This document shows, piece after piece, positions 1 to 10,900 of a stretch of DNA of 64,000 nucleotides. Below the pieces are notes generated by a model. That model was given only the letters and a program-made list of their open reading frames with translations, searched no databases and was not told the DNA's origin. The stretch is from Liolophura sinensis (Eukaryota; Mollusca; Polyplacophora; Chitonida; Chitonidae), in the NCBI RefSeq assembly GCF_032854445.1, contig NC_088295.1, forward strand, positions 16,603,385 to 16,667,384, in the 5' to 3' direction. Each line of letters begins with the position of its first letter. The stretch's first letter is position 1. The position numbers and the translations under genes were made by a program.

Positions 1-155
1 GGAAATGCCAGATGTGTCATAAAAACACAGCTGGAGGATAAATAAAATTGAGCATAACTTGATTGCTAGTGAAATATGTGCCAATTTGTGACAGTAACAG
101 CTACAAGCAGTTTTATCAGCAAAGCCTACGTCACACTGCCTTCTATCAAACTTTC

Positions 156-397
156 TTACAGGCTACTTTTTGGTCTTAGGTACAGATCTTTCGTCAGCAT
201 TGATGTTATACAGGGAATCTGTTTCTTGTTGGTCATGTGTGCCTTAGCGGCGTTGGACTCAAACTCATAAGCCACCTTTCTGTTGACTCTGGTCATCACA
301 GACAGCAGGTCCATGGTTTTGCCATGCTGTTTCAGCATCTGGATGAGGGCCTGGCAGAACCATGAGCCATTGGTTGAATTCCTCCAAGAGAAGAAAC
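156..397 (-). CDS. Caspase coding exon 6 (small subunit)
   Basis: Acceptor TATTCAG; encodes GFFSWRNSTNGSWFCQAL, then IPCITSMLTKDLYLRPKSSL and stop. The WRNSxxGSWF segment lines the substrate groove in caspases. Confidence 0.9.
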
Positions 398-3300
398 CTG
401 AATATACATAAAACAATACAATGCTTTTAAAAAAAAATAGTAAAGACAATGAACCAAAAACGAAATCTTTCTAAATGCTACATTTACTTAATGACAATCA
501 GGGCTTCTGTTCAACAGTATTAATTTTGATAGGAAGATCACCATCACTACTAGTTGTTGTGATTTGTGGTCAGACTACTTATTTATCTGTTTATTTGATT
601 GGTGTTCCAAGCATTGTTGTGGGAGAGGGGTCAGACTACTGCTGACTGCTCATAAAATGGGCAGTCTATATCTAAAAACTATATTCCCTAATTCCCCTGA
701 TTTTTGGGACACCTGGCCTGCTCTTTTAAGCCAATATACATGGAATTGTAGCTGGAATATTAAGTTTCTTCTTTTCACACAGTTAGTCCATCTAATGAAC
801 AGCATATTCATATCTTTTTCCAACAAAACTGGGAGAGACATGTAATTCTTTGCTTCAGCACCACTAATATCTGTCCCAAAAATTAGAAGAATTAGGACCT
901 CTGGCAGACTGAGGAAGGTATCTGACATTGGGTACATGTCAGTATGAACAGGTTGTATGTACACACCTGTCATTAAACACACCTGCTCAACACATATAAA
1001 ACAAGTTATTTCCTTGGACTTGTTTTCAGAATATGTCATAACTTGTACCTGGCATAATTTCTGTCACAACATATAGTGATTTCATTATATTTCAGACAAG
1101 TTATACTATGGTAATATGCACCAGCTATGTTAAGTGGGTCGATGGGCTCCATTACCACCATAAAGGACATGTCATGAAACCAAAAACTGTGTAAAATTGG
1201 GTGAATAATTAAAAATAATCCTGATGTAAGAGTTAATATAACTTGGGCGAATCAGTAGTTAGAAGAGAAGCTCCAGTCATAAAAACTACCTGGCACCACC
1301 GAGTAGGCCATGAGAAAGTCTGCCTCTGACGGTATCCTGTGTACTGTAGCTGCGTCCACTTCATCCATCGTCTCTTCTCCTGCCCCGTCAGACTTCTCGA
1401 CACCATGATCTAAACGCGTCCCTCTGCAGGCCTGCATTAGGTACAGACCAATAAAACAGAGTACAACAACATCAACATGAACTGCAGCATTTTGTCAGGC
1501 AAAGCTGTGATGAAACCATAAATACAAAAAATTTTGTTATACACATCTACTTAAGACCTTCAAATTTCAAGAGTGCTACCAAAAAACTTCGAAAATGAAG
1601 GCCTGCTACTTAAATGGTGTGCTTTGTAAGCATGCAACTTGACATTCTGGAGTGTATTCATACCATCATTTCTTCTCCAGGAGGATCAGACAAAGAATTG
1701 TATACAAAAGATATCCAATGTGGATTTCAATATTAATTATAAAATACATTTCTGGACTTGTCAAACTAACATATCAGAATGTCCCACTGACAAGTTGATC
1801 AGAAGCACTTTATATTATCGTAAAATATTTCAAACCCTATCTGGTCTAAATAAAAAGGAACATATCACCACTGAAATGAATGTGAATGAAAATTCGTGAA
1901 ATGTTGACTGTAAATGTAACTTGCACGACTGTTAATTACAGTTGTTAGTACCTGAATGAAGAAGAGTTTAGGTTTGCCAATCAGACTTCTGCAGTTATGC
2001 CCCTTGAATGGCTCCACTATGTCTGTGATGGGAATTGTGCCATCCGTTGCATAGATAATCCCTTCTTCTCCGTGTGTCAAAATAGCACAGGCAAAGCAGT
2101 CAAACCGGGAATGATCAACGGCAGCAGCTAGTAAACAAACAAAGTGCTCTGTCAAACATAAGACATATTCAACAAAGATTTCCCAAACTAATCCGTCTGT
2201 ATTAAACTAACAAGTAAATTGAACAAAATATGATGGTTTTCCAATAAAAGTTAAAATTTCAAACAAATTTCTTAAAAGGTCTATGAGAAAGATCATTTTT
2301 GAGTTGCATTTTCTAAAATTTCTTTATGCATGGTCACAATGTCACCTTTAAAGTTTGGGGTCTGAACCTTCAATATTTTTCCAGATTTGGCCCTACATGT
2401 AAGTAGACCTGAGGTTAAGTCAATCAAGTCTATTTCAGCTCTCAGTCTTTAATTGTACATTGACAAGTTTAAATCAAAACTCTTATCTGTCAGGAAGCAG
2501 ACACAGGAAGCAGACACTGACTCGGATACATGTATGACTTTGACACTAGCCTTATGTGAATGACTGCACATTTATGTAGGCAATGCAAGGCATACAGGAA
2601 TATAATGAACTTTTGTTTTCAAAGGAGATCATAAACATGTGTCATTTTACTGATCAAGACTAATGGTTGCAACTTTGGCTTTGCATGGTTAAAATTCTGC
2701 ATAATTTGTGTTGGATAAATCACTAACTGTAGGTGCTGATTTCTGGAGCTTTACAAACACAATCAATTCACTAAGCTGTTCGTATATCACAACTACACTA
2801 TAACATACACAGACAAATAATAACGCGCAGTATTCTAAAGAGGCCCAACATTTGGTATCTTATTTGTACAGATGAGTGATGAGCAGGTATATACCTCTTT
2901 TAAGTAATCTAGAAGGTCTTTTTTAGACATGTTGTGTTTTAGGTCCACTTTAAACTGTAGGTCTGTGAACACCTGGTACAGTCCAGCGGCATCAACATCT
3001 GTGCCATGCCTCTCTGGCATTCTTAGGTGAGACGCGAATTTACGGTTATTAATTATGAGGGCATAGCCTCTCTCTGGGTAGTCCATTCTGTAAGCATCTG
3101 CAGGTGAAAACCCAGACTCCCCCATTTCCATTGGCGAGCCAATAAACCTGTGAGTTATTGAATATTTTGAATAAATTAAACACAAGATGTAATATATATA
3201 TATACAGGGTGTCCCAGAAGTCGTGAACCATCTTGATTTTCATTTTTTTCTGTGTTTCAGATTTAATACTGATTTAAACAATTTTCTCTCTCTTTCAGAG

Positions 3301-6286
3301 TTAATTATGGCTAATAAACTAACAGTACAAGAAAAGAGTTAAATTGGTTTTTATGTCTGGAAAAGATGGGGCAACACACCGCTCTGTAGCTCAAGCATTC
3401 AGCCTCAACCTGGATGGTGCATGACTTCTGGAACACCCTGCATAATTACAGTTGACAAAAATACACCAGAAAACATAACAGTAAAACTTAAAACATATTA
3501 TCCAGGCATACCTTATCACCAATATCAAACACTTTAGCATGAACAAATAGCCTACTGCTGTGCAGCTAAGGTAAAATTCAGAATATTTCACGGGGTGTTA
3601 TAGCCAAAATGGAAGAACCATATTTGTAAATATGAAAATGTGAGGTAGTGCTATACCTTCGTGTGGGGCCAGCATCAGGGCCGTCATCAGGTGCCCCATC
3701 GCCTTGTCTGCGGGCATCAATATCATCTCCTACAGGGGATGCGCACAGAAAACATCATCAAAAATAAAACGTCTTCTTAAAGCCAGCCATATTCAATTTG
3801 ACACAGACTAAAACCCAAGGTGAAGCCATGAAAATGCATATAAGCTTTGACTTCAGGTAAGATGACATACTTGTTATGCTTTAAGAGAACTGATAATGTG
3901 TCCAGGTAGGACACCTGTTTTAAACACATGTCCACTACTAGTCCAAATATCCAAGTACATTGTACTGCAAATACTTCTCAAAGAACACTAAATTTCCTCA
4001 AAGTCATACTCACATAATGTAGTAAGGATACATTGAATGACAGATTATTTTTATGTCCATATCCTACTATTTATCATATCTGTACCCTTCAGAAAGTACA
4101 TTTACAGTTATTTGCATTACCTTCTTCCATTCTCCAGGATAGAGGCGAAATATTGTTATTAAACAAAGTGACGACATGAAAGTCACATGCTGCAAATGTG
4201 CCAGCTCAGCAAAAGGGCTACAAGAACCTGATATGAGTGACTGGCTGACATATTCTGGCCATGCAGGTGTGAGGGGACATTCACTGGAGTGTGCGTTGTG
4301 TGTGTAAGAGATTAAGCTCATTAAGGGATTATAGCTGTCAGTCTCAGGTCACATAGTGTTGTAATGAACACCTGCTGGTAGAGAGGTTACCACAGGCACT
4401 CTCCCCAAAATACCGAATGTACATGCATACTTGGCCATGGGTTCATGATGCTCAGGGGAAATCACAGATCTTCCCTGCATCCAATCAATGTATGTCTAAC
4501 TTGTCCAATGTATGTCCAACTAATCCAATGTATGTACAATCAAGAACAGAAACAAGTTGTAAAATCCAATGCTAAACTTCAATCCCTGTACCATGTATGA
4601 GGGATGTGGGTGAAATATCCATGTACAGGAAAATGTAATACCCCAGACAGATTGGCTTTGATCAAGCAACACGTGTGTTAAACTGTACATAAAAATGGAA
4701 AAGACCATTTCAGAAATGGGTCAGAACCTGTCCAAAATCTGTTCGCACTGTTTAAAGTGACTACTGCAACCATTTTGATCAAACACACAAGTTTAAAAGA
4801 ATTTCAATCGCATTCTATTCAGATGAGTGCATCCATGCTGCACGCACACAAATGTCAGCATCTTTTTAAATGATCAAAATCTGATCCAAATTGTCAATGT
4901 ACTCATTATGTAGAGCCAATGAATTTGTCTAATATTAACACAATTACTATTATTGTATCTAACTGACCTAGATAGAAAAACCAAAGCTAAACAAATTTAG
5001 TACATGCTTAAAACTCTCTCGATGTTCTAAGTCTATAGAGTCTACAAGCTATACACATTCAATATCCCATATAACCCATCTAAAACTCACAGAATTGTTA
5101 GCAAGACAAGCTTGAAATTGATCTGTAGACATGAAAAACATGTGTTTAATCCAGATTCCAGATTGAATAACTAAGTTTGGTGGCATGCATGTTTCAAGGG
5201 ACTCAAATTAGAGGTGTGCACTAAGTAACTTAGATGATGCTTCGCTGCTAATGCTTGCAGCTGTGGTTCGGGCAGCTAGTCCAATTTCTGCAATTTTTAA
5301 TCCATGGCACCAAGGTGTTATTTAAACTCCACATGCCATGTCTGTACAGCTATTTTGACAAAAAAGAAATGTAAATTATGTGCTTAAATTTTCTGAACAG
5401 AACAAGTCTGGAATGGATTTCAACTTGCACGCATAACTTATTATGCCAGGACACACGGGCTGTTGTTTAAGGGCCAATTTTAATGTAAAATTCTTCAATT
5501 TCTTACCCTAGTATGATTATCAGCAAATATCATGTGGTCCTATACAGTATGACTCTGTATTATACATTTTGATTTTAAAATCCAATCTTGCGGTCTTTTA
5601 TTCAAGGGCGTAAATACCCACCTCTCGTCAGCAACAGCATGAGCCCTGGATATCAACCAAACCATCATAAACTTAGCACCGTACTGGAGTACAATCAAAT
5701 AGCCAAGGCATCGATTCCAATCAATCTATTCTTCAGTCATGGCACAGCACTGCTGTTTCAAGACTAACATAAAAATTTGCGACTGTTTCAGAACTACTGC
5801 GCTTTGCCATGACGGAAGAAAAAGGTTGACTGGGATCCATGCCTGAGTTGGCTATTTGGTTTTACCCTATATCAAATTTATGATGGTTTGGGCAATATCC
5901 TGGACCCATGCCGGTGTTTTGAGAGGTAGCTTTCGACCAGAAATAAAAGACCCGAATATCAGACTCTGTGCCCATTCAGATCCAGAAAGCATAAATCGAG
6001 TCATATTTTAATTTATATGACTAAATTAGTAAACATTACGGTGCTATTGAAAAACAGGCCTTGACGTATAGTTTAACTGAACATTCCTTCCTTATTCATT
6101 CTAAAGAAATAATATATGGTGTGTTATTTTTTTCAAATTGTAGGTGTAGGCCTATACTACAAAGGAAATGACATGAAAATTACAAGTAAACCGAAATCAC
6201 GAACACTTGACAGCAACAACAACATGTCTGTGTCGGAAATTATACACTTTCTTTTAGCTTTTACCTGGTTTCGAGTCATCCATCAT
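156..6286 (-). CDS. Effector caspase (caspase-3/7-like), six coding exons
   Basis: Cysteine protease of family C14 that cleaves after Asp in the execution phase of apoptosis; cytosolic zymogen. Coding exons on the minus strand: 6286-6265, 3729-3657, 3147-2870, 2127-1952, 1431-1290, 397-156 (phases 1,2,1,0,1), total 310 residues, normal for an executioner caspase with a short prodomain. Visible motifs: S1-pocket Arg in RHGTDVDA (R78), catalytic His in THGEEG (H143), catalytic Cys in QACRG (C185), DEVD|A at 206-209 in the p20/p10 linker (probable activation site), SWRNSTNGSWF (R236, W243) forming the S1 and S2-S4 groove, and the small-subunit end IPCITSMLTKDLY. There is no DED or CARD. The start is ATGATGG at 6286 followed by a good donor. 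The exon 3 to 4 junction is uncertain: the better-looking donor (2895) breaks the frame. The gene is head-to-head with an inactive paralogue. No polyadenylation signal is seen before the window edge. Confidence 0.9.
398..1289 (-). other. Caspase intron 5 with dispersed repeat
   Basis: No coding sequence seen. About 700-895 matches 30600-30795 and is listed as a repeat. A short T/A-rich SINE-tail-like piece lies near 580-615. Confidence 0.7.
700..895 (+). repeat. Dispersed repeat, copy A
   Basis: Similar by eye across about 200 bp to 30600-30795 in the same orientation (shared runs include CCATCTAATGAACA and TTAGAAGAATTAG). No coding potential or terminal structure is recognised, so the family is unknown. 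Confidence 0.6.
1290..1431 (-). CDS. Caspase coding exon 5 (catalytic Cys, linker)
   Basis: 142 nt. Begins with ACRG (catalytic Cys), contains the DEVD|A interdomain linker and ends in EADFLMAYSVVP, the small-subunit start. Donor CCAG|GTAGTT, phase 1. Confidence 0.9.
1432..2869 (-). other. Caspase introns 4 and 3
   Basis: Intron 4 (1432-1951) and intron 3 (2128-2869) flank exon 4. Both are A/T-rich unique-looking sequence; no RNA gene or mobile element is recognised. Confidence 0.6.
1952..2127 (-). CDS. Caspase coding exon 4 (catalytic His)
   Basis: 176 nt, acceptor TACTAG, donor CAG|GTACTA. Encodes DHSRFDCFACAILTHGEEG (catalytic His) through KPKLFFIQ; the phase 0 end splits the active-site pentapeptide between Q and ACRG. 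Confidence 0.88.
2870..3147 (-). CDS. Caspase coding exon 3 (start of p20)
   Basis: Holds GYALIINNRKF and RHGTDVDA with the S1 Arg. Acceptor CACAG. Two ends are possible: donor GAG|GTATAT at 2895 (better site, phase 0) or TCT|GTACAA at 2870 (weaker, phase 1). Only 2870 joins exon 4 in frame, adding about eight residues after DYLKE. Confidence 0.7.
3205..3440 (+). mobile_element. Deleted mariner-family element, about 236 bp
   Basis: Terminal inverted repeats of about 29 bp: the left end starts CAGGGTGTCCCAGAAGTCGT, and the right end read in reverse starts CAGGGTGTTCCAGAAGTCAT. It sits at TA-rich sequence, as expected for TA-target transposons. Inside, a start codon opens MANKLTVQEKS and a shifted frame gives GATHRSVAQAFSLN, resembling the N-terminal helix-turn-helix of mariner transposases. 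The rest of the transposase is missing, so it is non-autonomous. It occupies nearly half of caspase intron 2 and ends 58 bp from exon 3. Confidence 0.8.
3657..3729 (-). CDS. Caspase coding exon 2 (prodomain)
   Basis: 73 nt, phase 1 in and phase 2 out, acceptor CTGTAG, donor GAAG|GTATAG. Encodes an acidic Gly/Asp/Pro-rich prodomain (DDIDARRQGDGAPDDGPDAG) with candidate Asp cleavage sites before Ala. Confidence 0.75.
3730..6264 (-). other. Caspase intron 1
   Basis: About 2.5 kb of A/T-rich sequence. No second prodomain exon, RNA gene or clear repeat was found. Confidence 0.5.
6265..6286 (-). CDS. Caspase coding exon 1
   Basis: Encodes MMDDSKP plus one base (phase 1); donor CAG|GTAAAA. It resembles the first exon of the divergent paralogue (MDDSET, also phase 1), which supports both starts. 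Confidence 0.7.
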
Positions 6287-7888
6287 TCCTTCTCGATGAT
6301 CAGAAAGCTATATGTGTTATGAGCCACTGGGCTTCAGCGTTATTCGCAGAAATGATAACAATAGATCTTCCTAAGATGTTGTCATTTCCGCCGCTTCTGT
6401 TTTCAACATTTAAAATGGTCTACCTTCGATGTAAACTGCTCCAGACCCTAAAAGGTCGCCTGCAGTTTTCTCCCTTTGTTGAGTGGCACCTTCCACTTGA
6501 AATCGTCTTTTTGAATGAAGAAGTTTGGAGTGAAGTATCATTTATAAATAAATATTCAGCGACGAAAGAAAAAATACACAACAACAAAAATTCACATATG
6601 AACTAATATATTTTTGAGTCTTCTTACAAAAAAAAGATCGAGACACGTTGCTATCTTTTTGGATACCAATATGAATATTGTACCTGACTATAGCGTTCAG
6701 ATGCGGGAGTAAATAGTGGTGTACTGAGCATCAGACTCAAATTACAAACTTGTAGAAATAAAAATAATAAAGGCATTCTATAGCATGCTTTTGTTAGTAA
6801 ATCTTAATGATTAATGAGCAATAAAAAATGGACTGTTTTAAGAATTTAATTTACTTAATGGTACCTTTACTCTTGGTTTAATTAGGTACCGGTACCTATG
6901 TTGTGCATAACAGCAGGTATTTCCAAAAATTACAATGGACAAATATCACCAACAGCCCCGGCCCCTCCCACTTCTTACACAGTTCGGCTCAAACTACTGA
7001 TAAATTTGTAACCGGGGAATTAGAGAATTTATACAGTTTAGCACCTAGTAACACTGGGTTAGAATTTTTTATCATTTGAATTTTGATATGTTAAAATTTT
7101 AAAACATAAAATATGTTAACAGTTAAGTGAAGTAGGTGAAAACGTTGTCTTTGGTGTGCCTATACTATATATTCATTATGGGACATTCCAAAGCTGTTCC
7201 AAAACACAAAATAATGTATGGAGTCTTGACATGGGGAGTAAAAACAATATCTCGTTTGGCCATGCAAGAAATTTACAAAAGATATGTGAGAAAGTGACCA
7301 TTTCTACATACAGACTGTCTCTAAATATATTACAAAGCTCTGGTTATAATAAAATCTAGCCGAGTCAATGATAAATGAAAATTGTTCCTCTCCCACCAAA
7401 GTTTTTCAAATACCCTGACCGTAAATAAGGAATTCAGTGCCATTAGAAACCGAGATGAGGCTGATTGAAGGGAGATAATCCACTCAAAGGTTTCAAGTGG
7501 GTACAAAATCGAAGCGGGATGAACCCTTTTCCAGCAAATGCGATTTCAATCATTTGTACGTTTTTCAGAAATACAAAAACATGCATCATATTCACATGTG
7601 ACGCATCTTGTTGGGCTTTACTGTCATACTTTAGTATACCTAGCACACCGTGTAATTATGGTGACGTATGTGTTGTGTTGTCAAAGCCTGAGAATATGAT
7701 AGTGAAATATATTTGCAAACTGAAAGTGAAACTGCAGCGTGTGACTGATTTTAAAAGTGACTGAATCATTGCACCGAAATAGTAGGCCTATATCAACCAA
7801 TTTGTGTCATGTGACGTCTCAGGTAGCTTCCAACATCATCTATCTAGTGTACGCAAGTGACCTATGCAGTGCATGAAAGCAGAGTGAA
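6287..7888. promoter_or_regulatory. Divergent intergenic region between the two caspase genes
   Basis: About 1.6 kb separates the start codons of the divergent caspase and pseudocaspase, so it should hold both promoters and 5'UTRs. No clear TATA box is assigned. A GGTACC-rich patch lies near 6850-6900 and a GGGAGATAATC motif at about 7470. That it is a promoter is inferred from gene orientation only. Confidence 0.5.
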
Positions 7889-7907
7889 ATGGACGATTCA
7901 GAGACAG
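7889..7907 (+). CDS. Pseudocaspase coding exon 1
   Basis: ATG followed by DDSET plus one base; donor ACAG|GTAGGT. It parallels MMDDSKP in the divergent caspase. A donor four bases downstream would give phase 2 and could skip exon 2, a possible alternative. Confidence 0.65.
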
Positions 7908-10900
7908 GTAGGTGGACAGACCGTGCATGCTGGCTCCACTTAGGATCAGTTTATGTTAGTCTCATCTAGGTCTTGCATTCATGGACCGTGCAACCCATTT
8001 ACAACCCGTGCATGTGTGAACATGAGCATTAGGCCTAATACCAGCTGATGATATACAGTATGTGACCTATAGATGCTGTTTGCCAGCTTTATATAGGCTG
8101 ACGCACCTACATGGAATTTGTCTCATTCTGGTTGTTGATCCACTGTTCCTTACGATTATCTGTCAGTTTTCGGCAACATGAAATTAGTAAAAAGTACAAG
8201 AAATAAGGAGTTAAGCTTATCCATATGCAGATGCAAACCTACTGTTTTATTTTTTGGTAGTGGATTTCATTATCACAGACTTGTTTCAGATGTGAAAAGA
8301 TGCACTTTGCTTACAAATATGGTATCTGTTTGAAGATGTAGAACAGTTCTGTATAACAGTTCTTGTAACAAGTGTTATAATCAGGAAGCAGATAAGTAAC
8401 ATTTATATATTTATAGGGAAGTTTGAGCGGGCTGATGTCTTTGTGAACAATTATAGTTTGTCATCCAGTCATTACAAGTCATTAGTTTTGTTAATTCTGC
8501 AGTAGGGAAAAGTGATGTTAAGCTTAATATGATTGTGATGTGCCATGGGTAAACATTGTTTTTAATAACAGTTACACGTATCTTTTCAAAAATATTTTAG
8601 GAAATAAGCACATTTAAGATGCAAACTTATGTGACGAACAACATTTTGGTGCCCGGTGATGCCGGACCAACATACTGTACATACAACACATCTGTCATTG
8701 TTCATGCATATAACAACCTACTGTACACAAAAATTTAATATTTGAAAGTGATTTAGCTGAACTGTTAATATTAGTTTGTGGAAGCAAACTGATGCGACAA
8801 ATTCCTTAACTGGCCTATAAAACAGGATGAGGCGTCACCAAGGAAAAGTTTGATAAATTTCAGTCTTGTCTGTCAGACCATCTGCAGTGAGTCTGTTCCT
8901 GGCTTAGGAATGCTCTGTTGTCAGACCCTCTTTAGTGTGCCTGTTCCTGGCTTAGGAATGCTCTGTTGTCAGACCCTCTGCAGTGTGCCCGTCCTTGGCT
9001 TAGGAATGCTCTGTTGTCAGACCCTCTGCAGTGTGCCCGTCCTTGGCTTAGGAATGCTCTGTTGTCAGACCCTCTGCAGTGTGCCTGTTCCTGGGTTAGG
9101 TATGCTCTGTTGTCAGACCCTCTGCAGTGTGCCTGTTTCTGGCTTAGGAATACTCTGTTGTCAGACCCTCTGCAGTGTGCCTGTTCCTGGCTTAGGAATT
9201 CTCTGTTGGTAACTTTAAAATATCAAAGGAATGACATTGGTCATTTTCATTGGCTGGTGAAACCTGAGTGCCTGGCATAAACCACTGACATTTGGCAAGT
9301 TACTGACACTTGTGATGTATAGATTTACACCCCATTTGAGTTGAAAACAACTTGTTTTTTAACAAATGTTAGATGGGGTTTATTGTCACTAGGGTCCCAC
9401 AATCAGCCAGAATGGGTGATCGAATCTACAGATTTCCTTCCCTAGGCTCGGGTTGAATGCACACCATGAATGTCCTGGTGATTGGAAGGCAAGTGCCTTT
9501 GTACCTCAAGGTCATGGCCCACTCATTCTTTATGATTGTATTTATTCATATATTTAAACAAGTTTATATTGAAATTTGCCATGCATTTCAAGTCTGGAAA
9601 TAATTGTGGAGTTGGTGCCGGCCATACCTGCAAATCTTCCAGCTACGAATATTTACATTCTCTAAAAAGCTTACAATGTTATTTTTCTGGCAGTTTTGTC
9701 CTGTGACAAACAGCTGGCCCAGTCAAACTGCTGTTTGGTGCAGGATATTGTCATCATTGTTGCCTATTTCCAGGCTTGCATTTATTAATGCTGGTATGTA
9801 TTTACCATAGGTGAACATCAGGGTTGACTTGTAAAAAATTTTTTGCTTCCAGTCACTTGTGCTCACAGCAGAGATGTGTATTTTGAGCATTTGAACAAAA
9901 GGTAAGACTTAATTTTCTTGATATATTTCATATTGACATAATCCCAATTAAATACTTCAGACCAGTCAGTCCTGTAGTGTTGATTGTCTGTGTGTAGTTG
10001 ACATGAAATGCTGATTTAAAATTGTAAAATGAAAGTAATCAATAATAAAAATACATATTTTATTTGTGTTTTTTGTGGTTTGTAAGTTTGAACAGAATTG
10101 TCACATGTGATTGATTGTTATTTAATGTGAACATAAATGATTTGTAAAGTCAGTCCAAAATTCTTTCATTAATTTTTTAGCATTTTGGATGTGCCGTAAA
10201 AAGCATTTAAAGAAGGATAAAATATGACAACCTTTTCAGACCACATCTAAGTGATGTGACATCATATTATTGTCTTCATAAAAAAATTTGAAAATGGTTA
10301 CTTTCCTTATGAAATACCTCTGGTTGATTCTAATAAGTTTTCATGGATTTTTTATTCACTCAACAATTGATTTTTATTCTGGATTTTCAGAAAAAGGAAT
10401 TTGAAATATATCTGGACTCTGTTACACTTCATTAGAAGCAGACATGATTTTTGGCTTTATGATGTAAACTGTAATCCTACTTCAGGTCTGTTCCCGCACA
10501 GAACAGTGATGATGAATACAGCACAGCGCATCGTTATCGTGGACTTGCAGTTGTAATTAATAACAGTTCATTAGTGCGTCAAGAAAGTGCTGGTTCACAA
10601 CAAGATGCGGACTATATGGCGAAGACGCTGAAAAGTCTGCAATTTAAGGTTCAGCAAGTCAAGGACGTCAGAGGAGCTGATCTGAGCAGACTTTTGTACA
10701 AAGGTAAAATTTAATCCTGACCCATAAATCACTGATACTGGTTCAAATTTTAGAATATTTCAAGCCTTAGAAAATGATGTTTTGATCATCAGAATGCATT
10801 TTCTGTCAGTAGTTTCTCTGGTAAATTATGTAATTCACTGCATACATATGACCGGCCCGGATAGCACAGTTGGTAGAGCATCCGCTTCAGGACCAGTAGA

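Larger units (their letters stand above)
7908..9852 (+). other. Pseudocaspase intron 1
   Basis: Holds the 48-bp minisatellite (8874-9209) and a decayed tRNA-like SINE candidate (about 9375-9530). The rest is A/T-rich with no gene seen. Confidence 0.6.

Noticed and set aside
6116-6606. Two adjacent plus-strand frames (68 and 95 residues)
   Set aside because: One overlaps the antisense of caspase exon 1 and neither resembles a known protein.
8850-9280. Two overlapping plus-strand frames with Cys-rich repeats
   Set aside because: Translations of the 48-bp tandem array; intronic.
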